6,903 nucleotides of DNA, taken from Lachnospiraceae bacterium. Its GTDB lineage: Bacteria > Bacillota_A > Clostridia > Lachnospirales > Lachnospiraceae. The stretch lies in assembly GCA_024690425.1 (NCBI GenBank), contig JAILCT010000080.1, positions 1 through 6,903 of the forward strand. Direction: 5' to 3'. The position numbers were made by a program, and so were the translations under genes. Position 1 is the first letter of the stretch. Each line of letters begins with the position of its first letter. This document shows, one piece after another, positions 1 to 6,167 of this stretch. The notes beneath the pieces were generated by a model. That model searched no databases. It saw only the letters and a program-made list of their open reading frames with translations, and was not told the origin of the DNA.

Positions 1-1270
<1,270 letters not shown>

Positions 1271-1285
1271 TTCGGGAGAAAGATC

Positions 1286-1579
1286 ATGACAAGCAAACAG
1301 AGAGCATATTTAAAAGGACTGGCATCCAATATGGACCCCATAGTGCATGTCGGCAAGGCTAGTGCTTCGGCGGAAGTAGTCGCTTCAGTTCAGGAAGCAC
1401 TTGATGCGCGGGAACTTATCAAGATAGGAGTCCTTAAGAACTGTGCTGACGATCCTCATACCATCGCCGAGATCATCTCGGAAAGAACTCATTCACAGAT
1501 AGTACATGTCATTGGCAAGAAGATCGTACTCTATAAGCCCAAAAAGGATAAGCCCGTGATCAAGCTTCCCATAGACTGA
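1286..1579 (+). CDS. yhbY: YhbY-family CRM-domain RNA-binding protein
   Basis: This is a 97-residue single-domain protein of the CRM/YhbY family, which associates with pre-50S ribosomal particles and is thought to aid subunit assembly in the cytoplasm. It opens with TSKQRAYLKGLA, the typical start of the family. VHVGKASAS (about 20-28), the ELIKIGVLKNC strand-turn (43-53) and the VIGKKIVLYK end (75-84) follow as in YhbY. The length is normal. The ATG has a GGGAG ribosome site at 1274-1278, seven bases upstream, and lies 15 bases after the obg stop, so the two are almost certainly co-transcribed. The obg-yhbY-nadD order is common in Firmicutes and fits a shared role in ribosome biogenesis. The exact molecular task of the family is still only partly known. 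Confidence 0.95.
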   Translation: MTSKQRAYLKGLASNMDPIVHVGKASASAEVVASVQEALDARELIKIGVLKNCADDPHTIAEIISERTHSQIVHVIGKKIVLYKPKKDKPVIKLPID

Positions 1580-1589
1580 TCAGTGAATC

Positions 1590-1595
1590 GGAGAG
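1590..1595 (+). promoter_or_regulatory. Ribosome binding site that decides the nadD start
   Basis: GGAGAG lies seven bases before GTG 1601. The earlier in-frame GTG at 1583 has no purine-rich site at a suitable distance and sits only three bases after the yhbY stop. The homologous part of NadD begins near residue 8 after GTG 1601. This favours 1601 over 1583. Confidence 0.7.
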
Positions 1596-1600
1596 ATATT

Positions 1601-2221
1601 GTGAAGACAGGTCTTAATAAGAAAAAAATCGGAATAATAGGCGGTACATTTAACCCGATCCATATGGGGCATCTGATACTTGCAGAGAATGCCTATGACA
1701 AGCTGGGCCTTGATAAGGTGGTATTTATGCCTACAGGTAAGTCATATCTCAAGGATCAGTCAAAAATATTAAGTTCAGAGAAACGTATCGAAATGATCCG
1801 TGAAGCGATCAGGGATAACGATCACTTTACAATATCAGAATATGAGACCCAAAAGAGCGGTAATACTTATACATGCGAGACATTAAGCGAACTTAACCTT
1901 GAGTATCCTGATGTTGATTTCTATTTTATAATAGGAGAGGATTCGATCTACAATATAGAAACATGGTATAAACCTCAGATGATCTTCGATAACTGTATAC
2001 TCGTCGTTGCACCAAGGGATCATGAACCGGACGAAAGACTTATTGATATAAGTAATACGCTTAAGGATAAATACAATGCCATAATAATCCTGCTTGATGC
2101 TCCCGATATAGATATTTCGTCAAGCATGATAAGAAAAAGGATTGAAGATGGGCGTTCTGTCAGATATTATGTTAGTGACGGAGTTAATGATATAATAAAG
2201 GAAAATGGGTATTATAAGTAA
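1601..2221 (+). CDS. nadD: Nicotinate-nucleotide adenylyltransferase
   Basis: NadD transfers AMP from ATP to nicotinic acid mononucleotide, giving deamido-NAD, the penultimate step of NAD synthesis. From the chosen GTG start it has 206 residues, within the usual 190-215. The nucleotidyltransferase signature GGTFNPIHMGH is at residues 14-24 and contains the (H/T)xGH ATP-binding motif. FIIGEDSIYNIETWYKP in the middle matches the family's IIGxDS...W segment, and ISSSMIRKRI (SSSMIR at 173-178) is the second ATP-binding motif. The start is GTG 1601 because of the GGAGAG site before it; an upstream GTG at 1583 would add six residues. It follows yhbY after 21 bases and precedes yqeK after 13, in the standard obg-nadD-yqeK-rsfS order. 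No active-site loss is visible. Confidence 0.95.
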   Translation: MKTGLNKKKIGIIGGTFNPIHMGHLILAENAYDKLGLDKVVFMPTGKSYLKDQSKILSSEKRIEMIREAIRDNDHFTISEYETQKSGNTYTCETLSELNLEYPDVDFYFIIGEDSIYNIETWYKPQMIFDNCILVVAPRDHEPDERLIDISNTLKDKYNAIIILLDAPDIDISSSMIRKRIEDGRSVRYYVSDGVNDIIKENGYYK

Positions 2222-2234
2222 TCACAGGTAAAAA

Positions 2235-2825
2235 ATGGATCACGAATACGACGACAGATTTGTATTATCTTTATATGATAAGATGCAAAAGCATCTTAAG
2301 CACAAAAGGTTCCTCCATTCGGTCGGTGTTGCCGGAACTGCCGCATCTTTGGCAATGAAATACGGTGCTGACTTAAACAAGGCCCGTATTGCCGGGATCC
2401 TTCATGACTGTGCCAAATGTTATGACGACGATGAACTCCTTATGTTGTGCCATAAGAACGAAATAGAAATAACACCCTTTGAGGAAGAACATGGTTTTCT
2501 GCTTCATGCCAAATACGGAGCCTATCTTGCCCGTACCAAATACGAGATAGATGATGAAGATATCATAAATGCTATACGATGGCATACAACAGGGCATGAA
2601 AACATGACCCTTCTCGAGAAGATAATCTATATATCCGATTATATAGAACCTTCAAGAAACAAGGCACCGGGCCTGGATCTTATAAGGGATGCTGCTTTTA
2701 ACGATAATGATATAAACAGGTCCCTGATAATGATCATGAAGAATACTATCCAGTATTTAAGTGAGGAACCCGGCAGCATAGATACAACGACAATGTCTGC
2801 ATACAGATATTATAATAAAGAATAA
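2235..2825 (+). CDS. yqeK: HD-domain bis(5'-nucleosyl)-tetraphosphatase (symmetrical), YqeK family
   Basis: YqeK proteins are metal-dependent HD hydrolases. Studied Gram-positive members cleave diadenosine tetraphosphate (Ap4A) symmetrically to two ADP, removing an alarmone-like dinucleotide. The 196-residue protein carries the metal ligands expected for the family: H28 (RFLHSVGV), H57-D58 (GILHDCAK), H86 and H91 (EEEHGFLLHAKYGA), H117 (AIRWHTTG) and D135 (IYISDYIEPSR). These motifs and their spacing are typical, and the length is usual. The ATG at 2235 has only a modest AGG site at 2226-2228, so translation may depend partly on coupling with nadD, which ends 13 bases upstream. Its place between nadD and rsfS is the standard Firmicutes context. 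The substrate assignment comes from family knowledge, not from this sequence alone. Confidence 0.94.
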   Translation: MDHEYDDRFVLSLYDKMQKHLKHKRFLHSVGVAGTAASLAMKYGADLNKARIAGILHDCAKCYDDDELLMLCHKNEIEITPFEEEHGFLLHAKYGAYLARTKYEIDDEDIINAIRWHTTGHENMTLLEKIIYISDYIEPSRNKAPGLDLIRDAAFNDNDINRSLIMIMKNTIQYLSEEPGSIDTTTMSAYRYYNKE

Positions 2826-2838
2826 CAGGGCAGTTAAA

Positions 2839-3180
2839 ATGAATGATACGATAAATACAGTTAAAATAAGCGTTGAAGCACTTAAGGATAAGAAAGCTGA
2901 AGACATCAGGGTGATTGATATCAGTTCTCTGTCAATAATGGCGGACTATTTCATTATCGCCAACGGGAACAATATAAACCAGCTCAAGGCAATGTGTGAT
3001 AATGTTGAAGAAAAGCTTGCGCTTGCGGGTATCCACAAGAAGCAGACCGAAGGATATGACAGCGGGGGCTGGATATTGATGGATTACAACGATGTGGTAA
3101 TCCATATCTTTGATAAGGAAAGCAGAAGCTTCTATAATCTGGAACGAATATGGAGTGACGGAAAAGATGTAGCCTTATAG
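2839..3180 (+). CDS. rsfS: Ribosomal silencing factor RsfS
   Basis: RsfS (Iojap/YbeB/YqeL family) binds protein L14 on the large ribosomal subunit and blocks joining to the small subunit, lowering translation in starvation or stationary phase. The 113-residue protein shows the family hallmarks in order: ADYFIIANGNNINQLKAM (about 35-52), the strand GGWILMDYNDVVIHIF (76-91) and FYNLERIW (98-105). The length is typical. The ATG follows an AGGG site at 2827-2830 and lies 13 bases after the yqeK stop. It is the last gene of the operon: the TAG stop lies one base from the stop of the opposing lexA gene, and its last codons form the left arm of a terminator-like hairpin. Nothing is truncated or unusual in the protein itself. 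Confidence 0.95.
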   Translation: MNDTINTVKISVEALKDKKAEDIRVIDISSLSIMADYFIIANGNNINQLKAMCDNVEEKLALAGIHKKQTEGYDSGGWILMDYNDVVIHIFDKESRSFYNLERIWSDGKDVAL

Positions 3181-3191
3181 GCTACATCTTT
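3163..3191. terminator. Bidirectional hairpin spanning the rsfS and lexA stop codons
   Basis: A perfect 12-bp inverted repeat (AAAGATGTAGCC at 3163-3174 and GGCTACATCTTT at 3180-3191) encloses a five-base TTATA loop. Its arms lie inside the last codons of rsfS (+) and lexA (-), and both stop codons fall within it. The arm ends give A and T runs of only three bases, so the U-tract is short. Position between convergent genes and stem perfection argue for a shared terminator; termination strength is inferred. Confidence 0.72.
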
Positions 3192-3796
3192 CTGAATACT
3201 CCAAAAACCTTACCGATGATCTGACAATTGTCGACTATTATCGGATCCATTGTATCATTCTCGGGCTGGAGCCTTATATGTCCTTCTTCTTTATAAAAAG
3301 TCTTGACAGTAGCGGAATCATCTATCAGGGCTACAACCACATCACCGTTCCTTGCGGTCTCGGTACATTCGACAAATATCTGATCACCATCCATGATACC
3401 GATATTTATCATTGATTCACCCTTTACCTTTAAAACGAAAACTTCATTGTTGGGAACAATATCCACAGGCAGGGGGAAATATCCGTTGATGTTCTGTTCG
3501 GCAAGGATAGGAAGTCCGGCGGCAACCTGGCCAACGATGGGGATAGATGTCATCTCCTGCCTTACCATCTGGAAACTGTCATCCATGATCTCAATAGCAC
3601 GGGGCTTGCTGGGATCCCTTCTTATATATCCGTTCTTCTCAAGTGTTTCAAGATGAGCATGTACGGAAGAAGTGGAACGAAGCTTTACTGCTTCACATAT
3701 CTCCCTTACTGCGGGCGGATAGCCCCTCTCAAGTGTCTTCTTCTTGATGAAATCAAGAATCTCCTGCTGCTTGGCAGTAATCTTACCGTAAGCCAT
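3182..3796 (-). CDS. lexA: LexA repressor, SOS regulator with self-cleavage domain
   Basis: LexA represses DNA-damage genes until RecA-ssDNA filaments trigger its autocleavage. The 204-residue protein has an N-terminal winged helix-turn-helix (about 1-68, with PPAVREICEAVKLRSTSSVH at 27-46 covering the recognition region). The cleavage site is A93-G94 in QVAAGLP, and the S24 peptidase fold follows with nucleophile S128 in KGESMINIG and general base K165 in SATVKTFYK. All catalytic parts are intact and the length is normal. The ATG at 3796 follows a strong AAGGAGG site (3803-3809 on the opposite strand) by six bases. A promoter with an operator-like palindrome lies directly upstream, suggesting autoregulation. 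It converges on rsfS with one base between stop codons. The yneA-like gene about 0.8 kb away carries LexA boxes and is its likely local target. Confidence 0.97.
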   Translation of the reverse strand: MAYGKITAKQQEILDFIKKKTLERGYPPAVREICEAVKLRSTSSVHAHLETLEKNGYIRRDPSKPRAIEIMDDSFQMVRQEMTSIPIVGQVAAGLPILAEQNINGYFPLPVDIVPNNEVFVLKVKGESMINIGIMDGDQIFVECTETARNGDVVVALIDDSATVKTFYKEEGHIRLQPENDTMDPIIVDNCQIIGKVFGVFRKM

Positions 3797-3821
3797 ATGG
3801 TTCCTCCTTAAACAAAATAAT

Positions 3822-3839
3822 ACAGTACATTTGTTCTGT
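3822..3839. promoter_or_regulatory. LexA operator-like palindrome upstream of lexA
   Basis: ACAGTACATTTGTTCTGT is an 18-bp palindrome with seven-base arms and a single mismatch. Read on the lexA strand its core is GAAC-AAAT-GTAC, one change from the Gram-positive LexA box core GAAC-N4-GTTC. It lies 9 bp downstream of the proposed -10 element and 12 bp before the lexA ribosome site, where a bound repressor would block initiation. Autoregulation is inferred from this placement. Confidence 0.7.
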
Positions 3840-3848
3840 TTTATACAA

Positions 3849-3877
3849 AGTATATCACTGTTTTACGCAAAATGCAA
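3849..3877 (-). promoter_or_regulatory. Probable lexA promoter
   Basis: On the minus strand, TTGCAT (3872-3877) and TATACT (3849-3854) are separated by 17 bases, giving a sigma-A-type promoter with a good -10 and a mediocre -35. The start of transcription would fall just before or at the LexA operator-like palindrome at 3822-3839. Confidence 0.5.
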
Positions 3878-3887
3878 ACATATATTC

Positions 3888-3901
3888 TGAAAAAATGTTC
3901 G
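3888..3901. promoter_or_regulatory. Second LexA box-like site upstream of lexA
   Basis: TGAAA-AAAT-GTTCG matches CGAAC-N4-GTTCG at eight of ten defined positions. Thirteen of its fourteen bases are identical to the LexA box in the yneA-like promoter (4546-4559). It lies just upstream of the proposed lexA -35. Binding is inferred. Confidence 0.5.
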
Positions 3902-3934
3902 CCTTTTTACTTTTAAACATTTTGGGAGTAAATA

Positions 3935-4101
3935 TTGCATACATACGAAAAATTATTTATACTCAAAGAGAACGGCACGACTGTCAGAACCGAGATCATC
4001 GCCGGCCTCACAACCTTTATGACGATGGCTTACATCATTGCCCTTAATCCAAACCTTTTATTTATGTTGGTATCCTTATGCTTCAGGGATTGAGAGAAGT
4101 T
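3935..4101 (+). pseudogene. Remnant of an NCS2-family purine permease gene (internal deletion, frameshift)
   Basis: A TTG start at 3935, preceded by a GGGAG site (3924-3928), begins a 52-codon frame ending at TGA 4091-4093. Its first 42 or so residues, including LKENGTTVRTEIIAGLTTFM and TMAYIIALNPNLL, match the N-terminus of the guanine/hypoxanthine (AzgA/PbuG-like) permeases, which normally have about 430-480 residues. After NPNLL the match stops. In another frame, from about 4054, the bases read PFIYVGILMLQGLREV, which resembles the later APALI-VGxLM--S--EI segment of the same family. This suggests that roughly 300 codons were lost between the two pieces, plus everything after the second. 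The first match is strong; the second is suggestive. The product cannot be a working transporter. The fragment lies between lexA and the double-glycine peptide gene. Confidence 0.75.
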
Positions 4102-4130
4102 ACTTGCTGTTTAGTAAAATCAATTAAAGC

Positions 4131-4148
4131 TGTGACATTAATGTGACA
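4131..4148 (+). promoter_or_regulatory. Direct repeat TGTGACA-N4-TGTGACA, possible activator site
   Basis: Two exact TGTGACA copies (4131-4137 and 4142-4148) repeat at 11 bp, one helical turn. The second ends 10 bases before the TATGAT -10 element. This geometry resembles binding sites of OmpR/PhoB-class response regulators, which activate promoters with weak -35 regions. The centre (ACATTAATGT, 4135-4144) is also a perfect palindrome, so a dimeric repressor is an alternative. The factor is unknown. Confidence 0.45.
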
Positions 4149-4155
4149 CATAAAT

Positions 4156-4164
4156 TGATATGAT
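4156..4164 (+). promoter_or_regulatory. Extended -10 promoter for the double-glycine peptide gene
   Basis: TGATATGAT gives an extended -10 (TGn) plus TATGAT, five of six matches to TATAAT. No good -35 lies 16-18 bases upstream; instead the 11-bp direct repeat occupies that region. Transcription would start near 4171, leaving a leader of about 55 bases before ATG 4225. Confidence 0.45.
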
Positions 4165-4224
4165 CTTAATCAGATATAGAGCTTAAGCTTAAAACATGAG
4201 TTTTGAAAGAAAGGAGTAAAAGCC

Positions 4225-4494
4225 ATGGGAGAAAAGAAAAAATTAAATGAAGAAGATCTTAGCCATGTTACCGGCGGTATGACAGAGGAAGAGTGGAAGA
4301 AAGAGCTTGCAATGAGAGGAAGCCTCTACATCGATGTGAACGGCAACTATGTGTTTACAGACAAGCATCAGGGTACGGCTGTATTTACACCGGATCAGTG
4401 GAACACACTCAAGAGTGAATGGAATTATACCAATGATCCCGAGTGGTGGATGCGTACTCTGGATGTGGGTGAGCTTCAAGCAAAGCTTGGGTAA
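4225..4494 (+). CDS. Small secreted-peptide precursor with double-glycine leader (putative bacteriocin or signalling peptide)
   Basis: This 89-residue protein begins MGEKKKLNEEDLSHVTGG. The pattern of charged residues, then L-N-E-E-D-L-S-x-V-x-G-G, is the leader recognised and cut after GG by peptidase-containing ABC exporters (C39 type). Cleavage after G18 would release a 71-residue peptide (19-89). That peptide is acidic, has five tryptophans (24, 59, 66, 74, 75) including a WW pair, and has no cysteine. The last point makes a lanthipeptide, sactipeptide or disulfide-bonded bacteriocin unlikely. An AAGGAG site at 4211-4216 is well placed for ATG 4225, so translation looks genuine. No exporter, immunity or modifying gene is visible, so export would need genes elsewhere. 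I do not recognise the mature part. Role as bacteriocin, signal or other secreted peptide is inference; the leader motif is directly visible. Confidence 0.72.
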   Translation: MGEKKKLNEEDLSHVTGGMTEEEWKKELAMRGSLYIDVNGNYVFTDKHQGTAVFTPDQWNTLKSEWNYTNDPEWWMRTLDVGELQAKLG

Positions 4495-4504
4495 ATAAAT
4501 GTTC

Positions 4505-4518
4505 GGAAACTTTGTTCG
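4505..4518. promoter_or_regulatory. Weak LexA box-like site upstream of the yneA-like promoter
   Basis: GGAAA-CTTT-GTTCG matches eight of ten defined bases of CGAAC-N4-GTTCG. It lies just after the peptide gene and about 20 bp before the -35. Another GTTCG half-site lies at 4501-4505. It may be an auxiliary operator. Confidence 0.4.
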
Positions 4519-4536
4519 ATTTTTTGCAAAAATCTG

Positions 4537-4565
4537 TTGACATTTCGAAAAAATGTTCGTATAAT
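4537..4565 (+). promoter_or_regulatory. Consensus sigma-A promoter of the yneA-like gene
   Basis: TTGACA (4537-4542) and TATAAT (4560-4565) are perfect matches to the -35 and -10 consensus with an ideal 17-base spacer. Such a strong promoter would need tight control, consistent with the LexA box filling its spacer. Confidence 0.9.
4546..4559. promoter_or_regulatory. LexA box inside the promoter spacer
   Basis: CGAAA-AAAT-GTTCG differs from the Gram-positive LexA consensus CGAAC-N4-GTTCG at one defined base. It occupies the spacer between -35 and -10, abutting the -10, so a bound LexA dimer would exclude RNA polymerase. Confidence 0.82.
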
Positions 4566-4571
4566 CATTTC

Positions 4572-4585
4572 AGAACAATCGTTCG
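4572..4585. promoter_or_regulatory. LexA box downstream of the -10
   Basis: AGAAC-AATC-GTTCG has a perfect GAAC-N4-GTTC core and nine of ten defined consensus bases. It lies at the expected transcription start. Centre-to-centre distance to the spacer box is 26 bp. Confidence 0.82.
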
Positions 4586-4598
4586 TAACTTATGTTCG
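4585..4598. promoter_or_regulatory. Third, weaker LexA box-like site before the yneA-like gene
   Basis: GTAAC-TTAT-GTTCG matches eight of ten consensus bases. It abuts the preceding box, sharing base 4585, at a centre distance of 13 bp. It ends where the ribosome site begins. Confidence 0.45.
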
Positions 4599-4604
4599 AG
4601 GTGA
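4598..4604 (+). promoter_or_regulatory. Ribosome binding site fixing the yneA-like start
   Basis: GAGGTGA ends four bases before ATG 4609. The frame stays open upstream to a TTG at 4537, but that codon is part of the -35 element and cannot be in the transcript. Thus 4609 is the start. Confidence 0.85.
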
Positions 4605-4608
4605 TCAT

Positions 4609-4992
4609 ATGAATTACAGGAATGATGATATTTACAGACATAACAAGGCTGTGATAAGACGCAGAAGGGCAGAAGTCAGGCGACAGAAGCTTATACTGCA
4701 TGGTGTTCTTATCACAGCTGTTTTATTGATTACTTTGCTTTCAGGTGCCAGGATCACCTTTGCCAAGGCCGGTGGTGATCATGTCAAGCGAGTGAAACAA
4801 TATAAGTCGGTCATGATCCAATGCGGTGATTCTATGAATACTATATCACAGGCTATGTATACCGATGATTTCAGGGATATGGGCTCATTCGTACATGAAG
4901 TTAATATGATCAATCATCTGGATGAAGATGAAGAACTGATAGCAGGTAATTATCTTACTATTCCTTATTTTATCAATGTTACAGCCGAGTAA
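4609..4992 (+). CDS. YneA-like SOS-induced LysM membrane protein, probable cell-division suppressor
   Basis: The 127-residue protein has a strongly basic N-terminus (RRRR at 17-20, more R/K to 27), one hydrophobic segment at about 28-46, and an external LysM-like domain at about 65-121. The LysM features are YKSVMIQCGDSMNTIS, an NMIN segment (99-102) and a final AGNYLTIPYF, matching the usual Y-x-V-x-x-GDS-x-x-x-I ... I-x-x-G-x-x-L-x-I-P layout. The positive-inside pattern suggests that the LysM part faces the cell wall. In Bacillus, YneA has this architecture, lies divergent from lexA, and blocks division during the SOS response. The consensus promoter here with several LexA boxes, and lexA nearby, fit the same role. 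Bacillus YneA is about 105 residues, so this one is slightly longer. Function is inferred from architecture, regulation and context; direct sequence similarity could not be measured. Confidence 0.78.
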   Translation: MNYRNDDIYRHNKAVIRRRRAEVRRQKLILHGVLITAVLLITLLSGARITFAKAGGDHVKRVKQYKSVMIQCGDSMNTISQAMYTDDFRDMGSFVHEVNMINHLDEDEELIAGNYLTIPYFINVTAE

Positions 4993-5042
4993 TGTCCCCT
5001 TTCCACATTATCCGGTTTCCAATATTTGCTCTACTCTCACAA

Positions 5043-5072
5043 AAGCGCACCCTGTAGCGAAGGGGTGCGCTT
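5043..5072. terminator. GC-rich hairpin between convergent yneA-like and recombinase genes
   Basis: AAGCGCACCC (5043-5052) pairs perfectly with GGGTGCGCTT (5063-5072) around a ten-base loop. On the minus strand the stem is followed by TTTTG, a short U-tract serving the recombinase gene, which ends about 20 bp upstream of it. On the plus strand only two T follow, so termination of the yneA-like transcript is less certain. Confidence 0.75.
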
Positions 5073-5092
5073 ATCATTACATGCGATATTAT

Positions 5093-6157
5093 TCACTTAC
5101 TTTCCCTGAGCCTTACTGCATTTGCGGCCTTTCTGAGCCGTTCCTGATCTTGAGCGGCATAGTGTTTCTTGGTAGTATTAACATCTTTATGACCCAGAAC
5201 ATCGGCTACAAGATAGATATCACCCGTTTCATTATAGAGGTTTGTACCAAATGTCGATCTTAATTTATGAGGTGTTATTTTTTTGAGTGTAGTTACTGTC
5301 TGAGCGTATTTCTTCACAATTTTCTCTACCGACCTTACGGATAATCTCTTATTCTGAAGAGATAAGAATAACGCCCGTTCGTGTCCTGCTTCGGGAATTA
5401 TATGATGTCTTTTCTCCATATATTCCTTTAGAACCTCTTCAACCTCATCTCCGAAATATACTATCTGCTCATAACCGCCTTTTCTCTTTATAAGAATACC
5501 ATTGTTATCAAAATCAACATCATCCATATCAAGTCCTACACACTCTGATACACGAATACCGGTTCCAAGCAGAAGTGTCATAAGAGCAAGATCCCTGACC
5601 TTGGTCTTTTCATGATATTCAAGCTGCTTTTTGGTGAGCTTTTCACCATTCTCCACATTATCAAGGAGATTGGCTACCTCACCTATATCAAGCCTAATTA
5701 TTTCCTTTTCATGAAGTTTTGGCATATCTACAAGGGCTGCAGGATTCTTCTCGATCTGTTCTGTCTTAAAGAAGTACTTATACATGCTTCTAAGTGAAGA
5801 AAGCTTTCTCTGTTTGCCCCTTTCATCATTGGTATATTCCTCGCCCTCCTTGATATAGTAGGTGAGATAGTCCATATATTCCGCAATATCTATAGGTTTT
5901 ATCATATCCAAGATGTTTATGGGAATATCTGTAATTTCTGTTTTTTTACATACAGGATTCGTTTCATGTAAGAATTCGAAGAATATCCTTAGATCATATG
6001 CGTATGAAAGTCTGGTCCTTGGTGAAGTTGTATCCTTTATTCCAAGAAAAAAGTCACGGCAGAAGGATGGAAGAGTAGCAGTGATCTCTCTTAGCTTCAG
6101 AGTATTCTTTATATCGTTTTGTTCATGATAATCATGGTATTTTTTTATATCCGGCAT
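5093..6157 (-). CDS. Xer-like tyrosine recombinase/integrase
   Basis: This site-specific DNA recombinase breaks and rejoins DNA through a 3'-phosphotyrosine link. From the chosen start it has 354 residues. An N-terminal SAM-like core-binding domain spans about 30-140, and the catalytic domain follows with all key residues: R202 (GTGIRVSE), K226 (KRKGGYEQ), H297 and R300 (HKLRSTFG), H323 (LGHKDVNTTKKHY) and nucleophile Y333. ATG 6157 has a GAGGG site; a frame-open ATG at 6208 would add 17 residues (NTVCLRTFLDEG and others) but lacks a ribosome site. The layout resembles XerC/XerD-type enzymes, yet it is longer than the roughly 300 residues of those, so it may instead be an orphan integrase. 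No attachment or dif site was recognised. It converges on the yneA-like gene and lies 96 bases downstream of the TtcA-type gene, possibly sharing its transcript. Confidence 0.9.
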   Translation of the reverse strand: MPDIKKYHDYHEQNDIKNTLKLREITATLPSFCRDFFLGIKDTTSPRTRLSYAYDLRIFFEFLHETNPVCKKTEITDIPINILDMIKPIDIAEYMDYLTYYIKEGEEYTNDERGKQRKLSSLRSMYKYFFKTEQIEKNPAALVDMPKLHEKEIIRLDIGEVANLLDNVENGEKLTKKQLEYHEKTKVRDLALMTLLLGTGIRVSECVGLDMDDVDFDNNGILIKRKGGYEQIVYFGDEVEEVLKEYMEKRHHIIPEAGHERALFLSLQNKRLSVRSVEKIVKKYAQTVTTLKKITPHKLRSTFGTNLYNETGDIYLVADVLGHKDVNTTKKHYAAQDQERLRKAANAVRLRESK

Positions 6158-6167
6158 GTTTTTGTAT

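Noticed and set aside
3393..3656. Plus-strand open frame inside lexA
   Set aside because: Shadow of the lexA coding sequence, whose catalytic motifs are intact on the other strand.
3840..3934. Possible purine riboswitch before the permease remnant
   Set aside because: No three-way junction stems or conserved purine-aptamer core could be made out in this AT-rich stretch.
4180..4189. AGCTTAAGCT perfect palindrome in the peptide gene leader
   Set aside because: Ten bases of low-complexity sequence in an AT-rich region; too short to support an operator or terminator on its own.
4243..4479. Minus-strand open frame opposite the double-glycine peptide gene
   Set aside because: The plus strand has the ribosome site, promoter and leader motif; the antisense frame has no such support.
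4518..4534. GATTTTT/AAAAATC inverted repeat after the peptide gene
   Set aside because: The stem is almost entirely A-T, so it is unlikely to act as an intrinsic terminator; the end of the peptide transcript remains unresolved.
4537..4608. Upstream extension of the yneA-like frame to a TTG at 4537
   Set aside because: That TTG is the first half of the -35 TTGACA, so it would not be transcribed; a good ribosome site and ATG follow at 4598-4611.
4976..5263. Plus-strand open frame overlapping the end of the yneA-like gene and the recombinase
   Set aside because: It runs through the GC-rich hairpin and antisense to conserved recombinase codons; no ribosome site or recognisable domain.
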